This document shows, one piece after another, positions 1-6,583 of a stretch of 16,155 nt of DNA. Positions within the stretch are counted from its first letter, which is position 1. Each line of letters starts with the position of its first letter. Under the pieces are notes generated by a model. It did not search any database, was not told the DNA's origin, and worked only from the letters and a program-made list of their open reading frames with translations. The DNA is from JBAZCO01 sp041654915 (lineage in GTDB: Bacteria; Bacillota; Clostridia; Christensenellales; DTU072): NCBI GenBank assembly GCA_041654915.1, contig JBAZCO010000030.1, positions 1-16,155 of the forward strand, given 5' to 3'. Both the position numbers and the translations under genes were made by a program.

Positions 1-316
1 GCCCTTCTATTTTGGCATTTTGCACGGCAAGCAGCAGTTGCTCGTTCTTAAAAAAGTTACCGTCCTCGATTTCTTTGGATATGCGGGTAAGCTCTTGGTA
101 AACAATCCTGCCCGCTCCCATATTGATATGTCCGACTTCGCTGTTGCCCATTTGTCCGTCCGGCAATCCTACATCCAAACCGCTTGCGCCTATTTTTGTG
201 CTTGGGTACTTCTCCCAAAGCGACTTAAAAAAAGGTGTGCCGCTAGCTGCAATGGCATTGCCCCTTGTTTCGTCTGTCAGCCCAAAGCCGTCCATTATTA
301 TTAAAGCATTTAACAT
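1..316 (-). CDS. gpmI: 2,3-bisphosphoglycerate-independent phosphoglycerate mutase, N-terminal part (cut by window edge)
   Basis: Interconverts 3-phosphoglycerate and 2-phosphoglycerate in cytoplasmic glycolysis using two Mn2+ ions and a phosphoserine intermediate. Only the first 105 residues are visible; the 3' end lies off the left edge. The N-terminus carries the metal-binding MDGFG motif (Asp9) and NSEVGH (residues 58-63), whose Ser59 is the catalytic serine of the family, followed by NMGAGR. The ATG at 314-316 fits the usual start a few residues before the DGFG motif. It lies 27 bp after the tpiA stop, so it is the third gene of pgk-tpiA-gpmI. The only good Shine-Dalgarno match, AGGAG at 335-339, is 18 nt from the ATG, which is long; no closer site or alternative start was seen. 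Family assignment is secure. Confidence 0.96.
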   Translation of the reverse strand, partial: MLNALIIMDGFGLTDETRGNAIAASGTPFFKSLWEKYPSTKIGASGLDVGLPDGQMGNSEVGHINMGAGRIVYQELTRISKEIEDGNFFKNEQLLLAVQNAKIEG

Positions 317-343
317 ATAGTTTTTAAGTTTTTTCTCCTGTTT

Positions 344-1090
344 TTAGTAGTTTACAACCTTGGCAAAGTCCTCTGCCTTGAGGGATGCGCCGCCTATTAG
401 CCCGCCGTCAATTTCTGGCTGTGCCATAAGCTCTGTTGCATTCTTGGGATTCATACTTCCGCCATATTGTATGCGCAAAGCCCTTGCGGCGGTCTTGCCG
501 TAAAGCTTGCGTAGCGCCTTGCGAATAACGGCAATTGTGTCGTTGGCATCTTGAGCGGTTGCCGTTCTGCCTGTGCCTATCGCCCAAACCGGCTCATAAG
601 CTACTACTATGCGCTTTAAAGAGGTCTTATCAACATCTTGGAATGCGGCATTGATTTGTCTTATCACGACTTCGGCGGTCTTGCCTGCCTCTCTCTCCTC
701 TAGGGTTTCGCCCACGCAAATTATTGGCTTTAGGCTATATTCCAAAGCGGCTTTTGCCCTTGCATTAACAGTTTCGTCTGTTTCGCCAAAGTATTGGCGG
801 CGCTCGCTATGCCCTACTATAACATATTCAACTTTAAGCTCCTTTAGCATTTCTGCGCTTATCTCCGCTGTGAATGCACCGCTATTTGCCCAATGCACAT
901 TTTGAGCGCCAAGCTTAATTTTTGTGCCTCGTATCGCCTTTCTTGCAACTTCGATATTGGTATATGGCACGCAAACAACTACTTCGCATTGTGCATCCGC
1001 TACAAGGGGGGCTATTTCCTTTATAAGCTCCTTGGTTTTGGCTTGTGTGTAATTCATTTTCCAATTTCCAGCTATAATGGGTCTTTTCAT
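344..1090 (-). CDS. tpiA: Triosephosphate isomerase
   Basis: Interconverts dihydroxyacetone phosphate and glyceraldehyde 3-phosphate; cytoplasmic TIM barrel, normally a dimer. At 248 residues it is full length for the family. The active-site set is complete: Asn9 and Lys11 in AGNWKMN, the electrophile His94 in VGHSERR, the catalytic base Glu166 in AYEPVWAIGTG with the mobile loop after it, and phosphate-binding Gly-rich segments at GGSMNP (210-215) and GGLIGGASL. The ATG is preceded by AAGGAG about 8 nt upstream (near 1099-1104). It sits between pgk (60 bp upstream) and gpmI (27 bp downstream) in the same orientation, so a single transcript is likely. Confidence 0.98.
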   Translation of the reverse strand: MKRPIIAGNWKMNYTQAKTKELIKEIAPLVADAQCEVVVCVPYTNIEVARKAIRGTKIKLGAQNVHWANSGAFTAEISAEMLKELKVEYVIVGHSERRQYFGETDETVNARAKAALEYSLKPIICVGETLEEREAGKTAEVVIRQINAAFQDVDKTSLKRIVVAYEPVWAIGTGRTATAQDANDTIAVIRKALRKLYGKTAARALRIQYGGSMNPKNATELMAQPEIDGGLIGGASLKAEDFAKVVNY

Positions 1091-1106
1091 TTTTTATTCT
1101 CCTTTT

Positions 1107-1162
1107 CTTTAAATGTAAATATTATTTATCGTTTGCTTTAGGTGTAAATATTATTTATCGTT
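1107..1162 (-). repeat. Imperfect 29-bp-offset tandem duplication at the pgk stop codon
   Basis: Bases 1107-1133 and 1136-1162 match at 25 of 27 positions, including an identical 20-base core (1114-1133 and 1143-1162). The right copy contains the last codons and TAA stop of pgk; the left copy lies in the pgk-tpiA spacer. It is therefore a duplication of the 3' end of pgk that lengthened the spacer to 60 bp. The core is AT-rich and forms no clear hairpin. Confidence 0.9.
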
Positions 1163-2338
1163 CAAGCAAGCTACTCCGGGAAGCTCCAACCCTTCTAAAA
1201 ACTCGAGTGATGCTCCGCCCCCCGTAGAGATGTGTGTCATTTTATCGGCATAGCCCAACTGCTGTACCGCCGCTGCGCTGTCGCCGCCGCCAATAATCGT
1301 AACAGCATCCGTTTCCGACAAGGCTTTTGCCACCGCCCGTGTGCCGCCGGCAAACTTATCAAACTCAAACACGCCCATAGGACCGTTCCAAATAACCGTC
1401 TTTGCACCCCTGATAGCGCCCGAGAAAAGCTCAACAGTCTTTGCGCCTATATCTAGACCCTGCCAACCATCGGGAATATCTCCTTCTATCAACTTTGCCT
1501 CGGCATCGGCAGAGAACCTGTCACCAATGATATTATCTATTGGCAATAGAAAGTTCACACCCTTGTCTTTTGCTTTGGCAATCAAGGTTTTGGCAAGCTC
1601 TATCTTGTCTTTTTCGCAAAGTGAATCGCCTACAGTAAGCCCTTTTGCGGCAAAAAAGGTGTAAGCCATTGCGCCGCCTATGATTAAGGTATCTACCTTT
1701 TCGATAAGGTTATTGATAACGCCAATCTTATCCGACACTTTTGCTCCGCCCAAAATTGCAACAAACGGACGGGCGGGATTGTCTAGAGCTCCGCCCATAA
1801 CGCTAAGCTCTTTGCCAATTAAAAATCCTGCAACGGCAACGGGAGCAAAGCCATATTGGGCTATACCCGCTGTGGATGCGTGCGCCCTGTGAGCTGTGCC
1901 AAACGCATCATTAACATAAACATCGCAGTACTCCGAAAGAGCTTTGCAGAAGTCTTTATCGTTCTTTTCCTCCTCTTTGTGGAAACGGAGGTTTTCTAGC
2001 AATAAAATTTCGCCGTCTTGGAGAGCGGCGACTTTGGCTTTTGCGTCCTCACCTATGATATCGGTAGCAAAGGCAACAGGTTTGCCGATTATTTCTGCCA
2101 ACTTTTCCGCCACGGGACGAAGTGAAAACTTGAGGTTAAACTCGCCTTTGGGACGCCCCATATGTGAGCAAAGTATAACTTTTGCGTTGTTTTCTACCAA
2201 ATATTTTATGGTGGGAACTGCGCCTTGAATCCTATTGGTGTCCGTGATAACTCCGTCTGCCATAGGCACATTAAAGTCCACTCTAACTAAACATTTTTTG
2301 CCCCTTACATCAATATCTTTTATTGTTTTCTTGTTCAT
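1151..2338 (-). CDS. pgk: Phosphoglycerate kinase
   Basis: Transfers phosphate from 1,3-bisphosphoglycerate to ADP, the first ATP-making step of glycolysis; cytoplasmic monomer with two Rossmann-like lobes. At 395 residues it is full length. N-lobe substrate residues are present: DFNVP (21-25), Arg36, HMGRP (59-63), ENLRF with Arg118, and Arg151 in the NDAFGTAHRAHAS segment. The nucleotide lobe has GGAKVSDK (197-204), NGPMGVFE (318-325), GGGDS (350-354) and the terminal HISTGGGAS segment. The ATG has GGAGG four to five nt upstream, a strong but close site. It is first in pgk-tpiA-gpmI with its own promoter in the gap after dus. No gap (glyceraldehyde-3-phosphate dehydrogenase) gene precedes it here, unlike many Bacillota gap-pgk-tpi-gpm operons. 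Confidence 0.98.
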   Translation of the reverse strand: MNKKTIKDIDVRGKKCLVRVDFNVPMADGVITDTNRIQGAVPTIKYLVENNAKVILCSHMGRPKGEFNLKFSLRPVAEKLAEIIGKPVAFATDIIGEDAKAKVAALQDGEILLLENLRFHKEEEKNDKDFCKALSEYCDVYVNDAFGTAHRAHASTAGIAQYGFAPVAVAGFLIGKELSVMGGALDNPARPFVAILGGAKVSDKIGVINNLIEKVDTLIIGGAMAYTFFAAKGLTVGDSLCEKDKIELAKTLIAKAKDKGVNFLLPIDNIIGDRFSADAEAKLIEGDIPDGWQGLDIGAKTVELFSGAIRGAKTVIWNGPMGVFEFDKFAGGTRAVAKALSETDAVTIIGGGDSAAAVQQLGYADKMTHISTGGGASLEFLEGLELPGVACLNDK

Positions 2339-2372
2339 AAAACCTCCACAAAAAATTAATTTTTACCTTATT

Positions 2373-2401
2373 ATTATATCACTTTAAACTGCCAAGAGCA
2401 A
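2373..2401 (-). promoter_or_regulatory. Sigma-A-type promoter for pgk-tpiA-gpmI
   Basis: On the minus strand a perfect -10 box TATAAT (2373-2378) is preceded by TGA, giving the extended TGn -10 element. Seventeen bases upstream is a weak -35 box TTGCTC (2396-2401). The predicted start of transcription near 2366 gives a leader of about 28 nt holding the pgk ribosome binding site. It lies in the 94-bp gap after dus, where a new transcription unit would be expected. Confidence 0.7.
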
Positions 2402-2413
2402 TAGGATTATAGT

Positions 2414-2433
2414 ATAAAACCCCCTTGTTTTAT
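2414..2433. repeat. Inverted repeat at the dus stop codon
   Basis: ATAAAAC (2414-2420) and GTTTTAT (2427-2433) are perfect 7-bp arms around a 6-base loop. The right arm touches the dus stop codon. The stem is A/T-rich and lacks a run of T after it, so it is a poor intrinsic terminator. It sits just upstream of the pgk -35 box, so it could be a protein-binding site; nothing identifies a factor. Confidence 0.4.
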
Positions 2434-3359
2434 CAAATTTCTCTAACAATCCTATCTATATCTGCAAGACTTTCCGCATTGTATATATCTGTCCTAATTT
2501 TTTTTGCTCCAACAAGTCCTCTCACATAGGCGGCAATATGCTTTTTCATATTATTCACCGCCGCAAACTCGGGCATAGTTTTAAGTAATTCCCGTGTATG
2601 CTCGCTGATAAGCTTAGCAATATTATAATCCGCCTCCACCCCACGCACCTCGGCAAAAACATAGGGCTTGCCTATCGCACCCCTTGCAATGGCAACCCCG
2701 TCTACGCCCGTATATTCAAGCATCCGCAGGTAACTATTGCGGTCTACCACATCGCCATTGCCAACAACGGGTATCTTTACCGCATCCTTTACCTTGCGAA
2801 TAATTTCAAGGTCGGATACACCCGAATAGAACATATCCCGTGTTCTGCCATGTATTGTAACCATAGCCGCACCGCCCTCCTCGCAAGCCTTTGCCACTTC
2901 GGGAGCATTTTTTTCCTCGGGCGAAAACCCCGCTCTAATCTTAGCGGTAACCGCTCGCCCGTCCGCCGCCGCTACCGCCGCTTTTATTATATTATGTACC
3001 AAATATGGCATACGCATAAGCGCACTACCCTCTTGATTTTTGACTATCTTGGGAACAGGACAGCCAAAATTAATATCGATGATATCAAATTTTTCCAGCT
3101 CCTTAGTCTGTATCGCACTAGCGATAATCTCTGGCTCTCCCCCAAACAACTGCACCGCCTTTATCTTTTCTGACGGGTGGGTGGTGAGAAGTGCCGCTGT
3201 ATTCTCATTGCCATAAAGTAAGCCTTTTGCGCTGACCATTTCGGTAAAAGTTAAACTTGCGCCGTATCTTAGGCACAACATTCTTAGCCCCACATCGGAA
3301 AAGCCCGCTATTGCGGGAAGTATTAAGTGAGTTGGCAGACTAAACTTACCTATTTTCAT
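2433..3359 (-). CDS. dus: tRNA-dihydrouridine synthase (DusB-like)
   Basis: FMN enzyme that reduces uridine to dihydrouridine in tRNA. The ATG at 3357-3359 gives 308 residues and opens MKIGKFSLPTH, matching the usual family start. It overlaps the mazG stop by 14 bp with an AAGGA site just upstream, suggesting translational coupling. An in-frame start at 3422 lies deep inside mazG and was not chosen. Visible features: PAIAGFSD at the FMN-binding N-terminus, QLFGG (70-74), INFGCPVPK with catalytic Cys100, IRAGF, HGRTR (170-174) with Tyr178, GNGD (200-203) and GVAIARGAIGKP near the flavin phosphate. The smaller C-terminal helical domain follows. It is the last gene of the spoVT block. DusB-type is the best guess; the exact tRNA position modified cannot be read from sequence. 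Confidence 0.93.
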   Translation of the reverse strand: MKIGKFSLPTHLILPAIAGFSDVGLRMLCLRYGASLTFTEMVSAKGLLYGNENTAALLTTHPSEKIKAVQLFGGEPEIIASAIQTKELEKFDIIDINFGCPVPKIVKNQEGSALMRMPYLVHNIIKAAVAAADGRAVTAKIRAGFSPEEKNAPEVAKACEEGGAAMVTIHGRTRDMFYSGVSDLEIIRKVKDAVKIPVVGNGDVVDRNSYLRMLEYTGVDGVAIARGAIGKPYVFAEVRGVEADYNIAKLISEHTRELLKTMPEFAAVNNMKKHIAAYVRGLVGAKKIRTDIYNAESLADIDRIVREI

Positions 3360-4410
3360 ATAATTCCTTATACTCTCTGTACCAGCCTTCCTTGACTTCA
3401 TCGGAAAAATCGGTGACTGCACCGCCGTTTTCTTTGGCTCGCTTATCTACATATGTAAAGCGGTTTACAAATTTAGCGGTTGTGCGGTTTAATGCGACTT
3501 CGGGGTCAATTTTTAAAAACCGCACAAGGTTTACCGCCGCAAACAAAAGGTCGCCCGCCTCTTCCTCCATATTTTCTTTGGAGTATGCGTTTTTAAGTTC
3601 GTCCAATTCCTCTAACACTTTTTCCGCAATCTGGTCTGCAATGCTAAAATCAAAGCCCGCTTTTGCGGCAATTTTTTGTATTTTGTGCGCCCGCATTAAG
3701 GCAGAAAAAGTTTTTGGCACGCTGTCTATTTTGTCCGATACGCTTCTTTGCCCCTTTTCTTTTGCCTTGGCTTTTTCCCAAAAGCTTAGTGCCTCATCTG
3801 CATTGTTTGCCGCATTGTCGCCAAATATATGGGTGTGACGAAAAACTAGCTTTTGGCACAAGTTGGATACCATATCATTGGTATTAAATGCGCCCCTGTC
3901 CTCGGCAATTACAGCGTGAAACAGCCCTTGCAAAAACACATCGCCGCTTTCTTCCAATATTTTATCCTTATCATCTAAATCTATTGCCTCAACCAACTCA
4001 TATGCCTCCTCAATCGCATTACCCCGTATGCTCTTGTGGGTTTGCTCCCTATCCCATTGGCAACCGTTAGGGTCACGCAAGCGACGGATTACCTCAACAA
4101 GGTCGCCAAAAGTATAGCGCTTGCGCTGGGTAAAGGGTTGCCCCTCAATAAAAATTGCATCCGCTAAGCCCTCAAACTTATCCAATGCGACTTTAAAAAC
4201 CTCGCTGCCTAGCAGCACGGCTAAAGTGGTATTTGCCTCAAATAAATCTAGTAACTTTTTAGCTATATCATTACTGTTTTCGTTGGTGATGCTGGTGATT
4301 ATTAAAGGGATATTCAATTCAAACTGCACGGCTTGCCTCTTTAAAAAATCATTGGCGGAATATAACGCAAATGTAGTACGACTTCCCAACAGCTTACTTA
4401 TGTTTTGCAT
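3346..4410 (-). CDS. mazG: MazG-type nucleoside triphosphate pyrophosphohydrolase with a short YabN-like N-terminal remnant
   Basis: Hydrolyses (d)NTPs to monophosphates and pyrophosphate, probably cleaning non-canonical or damaged nucleotides; cytoplasmic. The 354 residues contain two MazG modules. The first starts around FGDLVEVIRRLRDPNGCQWD and carries the Mg-binding set Glu134, Glu135, Glu138, Glu154 and Asp157. The second has Glu267, Glu268, Glu271, Glu283 and Asp287. Both acidic sets look complete. Residues 1-95 are not MazG. Their pattern resembles the C-terminal half of the tetrapyrrole methylase domain found in B. subtilis YabN, but the SAM-binding half is absent. The ATG lies 3 bp after the upstream flippase stop, and its site (AGAGG) overlaps the last codons of that gene. 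It overlaps dus by 14 bp. MazG assignment is firm; the N-terminal reading is inference. Confidence 0.93.
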   Translation of the reverse strand: MQNISKLLGSRTTFALYSANDFLKRQAVQFELNIPLIITSITNENSNDIAKKLLDLFEANTTLAVLLGSEVFKVALDKFEGLADAIFIEGQPFTQRKRYTFGDLVEVIRRLRDPNGCQWDREQTHKSIRGNAIEEAYELVEAIDLDDKDKILEESGDVFLQGLFHAVIAEDRGAFNTNDMVSNLCQKLVFRHTHIFGDNAANNADEALSFWEKAKAKEKGQRSVSDKIDSVPKTFSALMRAHKIQKIAAKAGFDFSIADQIAEKVLEELDELKNAYSKENMEEEAGDLLFAAVNLVRFLKIDPEVALNRTTAKFVNRFTYVDKRAKENGGAVTDFSDEVKEGWYREYKELYENR

Positions 4411-4413
4411 TTT

Positions 4414-5976
4414 TTAACCTCTTGTTATCGATTTGGACAGTGCTGCAAGCTGTTTGCCAAAAGGCAAACTCAAAAGCTCGCTCTCACTGAACGCTTTGAA
4501 TACTAGCAACAACAGAAAATATATTATTCCGCCCACGATAGTTGCCGCAATCGCCGCAGACTTCCCGTTAGTAATCAAGTTTATCAGCAGTACTGCCCCG
4601 CCCATTATAACACCTGAGAGTACAATAATGCCACTATTTTTATACATTTCTGTGCTTTTCCCCGTCAAACGGCTCACCGACACAAAATTAAGAGCTGCTG
4701 TTAGCGTAAAGCAAGTGACCGACGCTATCGCCACACCGTAAATGCCCAAAAACGGCAGAAGTATAAGGTTTAGGGCAATTTTTACTCCCACTCCTATCGC
4801 CATATTCTTTACCGCTCGGTAGGATGCGCCCAAGCCCTGCATAATTGATGTGAAAATTTGTGTTGCCGCCAGCGCTATCACGGAAAAAGCGCCTATTCTA
4901 AGCAGCATAGCCGCCTCGCCCAATTCGGCAAGGCTCAAAGAGGGATATAAAAAATTGAGTATTCCCGCAGGCATTGTTGCATAGAGAAAGGCAAACGGCA
5001 CGCCTATCATAAGCGACAATTTTAGGGCGGTATCTCTTTTTTGTTTGATTAAGCTAATATCCCGCTCCGCTTTGCCCTTTGATAGTTGCGGGATAACCGC
5101 TATTCCAAGCGACAGCGCAAGCACAATTGGGAGATTGATGAGCGTACTCACATACCCTGTAAACAGTCCATAGCTAGAAGTAGCGCCCGTTTCTTGCAAG
5201 GTGCGGGAAAGTATATTTACTACCAAAAGGCTGTCTATAATTTGTGAAAAAGGGAGAATCATACCCCCTATCGTCATCGGCATAGAAATCTTAATAATCT
5301 CTTTATATTTCTCTCTAGAGGCTCGCCAATTTAGCGACAATCGGAAAGGCGGATTATCTTTTCTATACATAATATACATAATGATAAAAGTCACCCCCTC
5401 CGACAGAGTGACACCCAGCATTGCGCCAAACACCGCCCAACTAATTCCATAGCGCATTAATAAGATTGCAAGGGTGAGTCCTGCCGCTAACTTTACTATC
5501 GATTCGCTAATTTGCGAAATTGCCGAGGGGGTCATATTGCCGTTGCCTTGAAACCACCCTCTAAGCACAGCTATACCCGACACAAAGAACACAGCGGGTG
5601 CAATGGCAACATATCCAAGACGGGCTTGTGAGCTACCTTGCAAGCGACTTAGGCTACCCGAAAGCAGTATTAGCGCTCCCGACAATACAATTCCCACCAT
5701 TAGGAGAACGGACATAGATGCATGCAAAATTGTTTTTGCCTCATCTCCTTTATCCTTTGCTAGCTTGTCGCTAACAAGAATTGAGATGGCAACGGGCAGC
5801 GCCCCCGAGGAAGTAGATAAAATGAATGCGTACACAGGGAAAACCAACTGATACACACCCATACCCTCTGCCCCTAGAGCGTTGGTGAGCGGAATGCGAT
5901 AGAACGCTCCCGCAATTTTGGCGAAAAAAGTGGCGAGCGCCAAGATGCCCGCCCCTTTTAAAAAGCTTTTCTTCAA
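4414..5976 (-). CDS. MOP-family flippase, SpoVB/YabM type
   Basis: Polytopic membrane protein of 520 residues in the polysaccharide-transport/SpoVB branch of the MOP exporters; relatives flip lipid-linked cell wall or polysaccharide precursors, including the MurJ group. The N-terminus SFLKGAGILALATFFAKIAGAFYRIPL followed by GAEGMGVYQLVFPVYA is the family signature. Hydrophobic segments continue along the protein, consistent with about 14 helices. The start is TTG (5974-5976): it matches the family N-terminus and has a GGTAGG site 5 nt upstream, and no in-frame ATG is near. It follows spoVT by 18 bp and precedes mazG by 3 bp, the order of B. subtilis spoVT-yabM-yabN, so it is more likely the YabM equivalent than SpoVB itself. 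The substrate is unknown. Confidence 0.92.
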   Translation of the reverse strand: MKKSFLKGAGILALATFFAKIAGAFYRIPLTNALGAEGMGVYQLVFPVYAFILSTSSGALPVAISILVSDKLAKDKGDEAKTILHASMSVLLMVGIVLSGALILLSGSLSRLQGSSQARLGYVAIAPAVFFVSGIAVLRGWFQGNGNMTPSAISQISESIVKLAAGLTLAILLMRYGISWAVFGAMLGVTLSEGVTFIIMYIMYRKDNPPFRLSLNWRASREKYKEIIKISMPMTIGGMILPFSQIIDSLLVVNILSRTLQETGATSSYGLFTGYVSTLINLPIVLALSLGIAVIPQLSKGKAERDISLIKQKRDTALKLSLMIGVPFAFLYATMPAGILNFLYPSLSLAELGEAAMLLRIGAFSVIALAATQIFTSIMQGLGASYRAVKNMAIGVGVKIALNLILLPFLGIYGVAIASVTCFTLTAALNFVSVSRLTGKSTEMYKNSGIIVLSGVIMGGAVLLINLITNGKSAAIAATIVGGIIYFLLLLVFKAFSESELLSLPFGKQLAALSKSITRG

Positions 5977-5994
5977 AAAAACCTACCGCTTAAT

Positions 5995-6522
5995 TTATGC
6001 TTGAGCGGCAAAAAATGAGGCTGCTGTTTGGGCAAGCATAAGCGCTAGGTCGTTCAACTCTTTGGATGAAAACAAAATTACTGCGCCCATAACATCGCCC
6101 GCCTTAATTATCGGATGCAATGCGATTCCGCCTATGTTAGCGGTATCTTCGCCTATCACTGCAATAACATTTTTGCCGTTTAATAGGCGGGGTTTTCTCT
6201 CTTGTATTAGCTTTTCGCCCTTGTAACTTAGTGAATCCCCTTGCTTGAATATGCGTATATCTCCGCTAACAGCAACCACCTTGTCCGCATCGGTTATCAC
6301 CGCAGTATACCCAGTTGATTTGCTTACCGCCTCGGTATATTCGGTTGCAAGACGCTCAAGCTCGTTTACCGCTGAATATTTTTTGAGTATCAAAGAGTTA
6401 TTCTCGGTGGTAAATACCTCTAATTCCTCGCCCTCTCTTATCTTCATTGTGCGTCTTATTTCCTTGGGGATAACAACCCGTCCAAGTTCGTCTATCCTTC
6501 TTACAATACCTGTGCTTCTCAT
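5995..6522 (-). CDS. spoVT: SpoVT/AbrB-family transcription regulator
   Basis: DNA-binding regulator; in Bacillus SpoVT tunes sigma-G-dependent forespore genes. The 175 residues match the family in length and in both domains. Residues 1-50 form the swapped-hairpin AbrB domain, with the nearly invariant TGIVRRIDELGRVVIPKEIR. Residues 60-175 form a GAF-like domain with ITDADKVVAVSG and GDVMGAVILFS. The ATG has AAGGAG (6534-6539) 11 nt upstream, and half of that site lies inside a terminator-like hairpin. The gene heads spoVT-flippase-mazG-dus. It suggests a lineage descended from spore formers but does not prove that this organism sporulates, since no other sporulation gene is in view. Confidence 0.95.
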   Translation of the reverse strand: MRSTGIVRRIDELGRVVIPKEIRRTMKIREGEELEVFTTENNSLILKKYSAVNELERLATEYTEAVSKSTGYTAVITDADKVVAVSGDIRIFKQGDSLSYKGEKLIQERKPRLLNGKNVIAVIGEDTANIGGIALHPIIKAGDVMGAVILFSSKELNDLALMLAQTAASFFAAQA

Positions 6523-6561
6523 AAAAAATCACACTCCTTGATAATAGAGTGTGTTCTTTTT
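6523..6561 (-). terminator. Terminator-like hairpin holding part of the spoVT ribosome binding site
   Basis: On the minus strand, arms CACACTC (6547-6553) and GAGTGTG (6530-6536) form a perfect 7-bp stem around a 10-base loop. The stem is followed by ATTTTTT (6523-6529), which ends directly at the spoVT ATG. An A-rich stretch (6557-6561) precedes it and could extend the pairing. It would end transcripts of luxS-aminopeptidase-acyltransferase. The AAGGAG site of spoVT spans loop and stem, with GAG paired, so the same structure could also hinder spoVT translation. Confidence 0.75.
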
Positions 6562-6583
6562 GGTAAAATATTAGCAGTTCTCA

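Noticed and set aside
2373..2396. TTGGCA upstream of the pgk -10 box as the -35 element
   Set aside because: The spacing is only 11 bases. TTGCTC at 17 bases with an extended -10 is the workable reading.
2598..3173. 191-codon open frame on the plus strand inside dus
   Set aside because: It lies wholly antisense to a clear dus gene, has no ribosome binding site context and no family resemblance; likewise the 208-codon plus-strand frame at 10131-10757 opposite the cotransporter gene.
3360..3422. Longer dus start giving 21 extra N-terminal residues
   Set aside because: The extra residues lie within mazG and do not match the family; the internal ATG at 3357-3359 has a ribosome binding site and the expected N-terminus.
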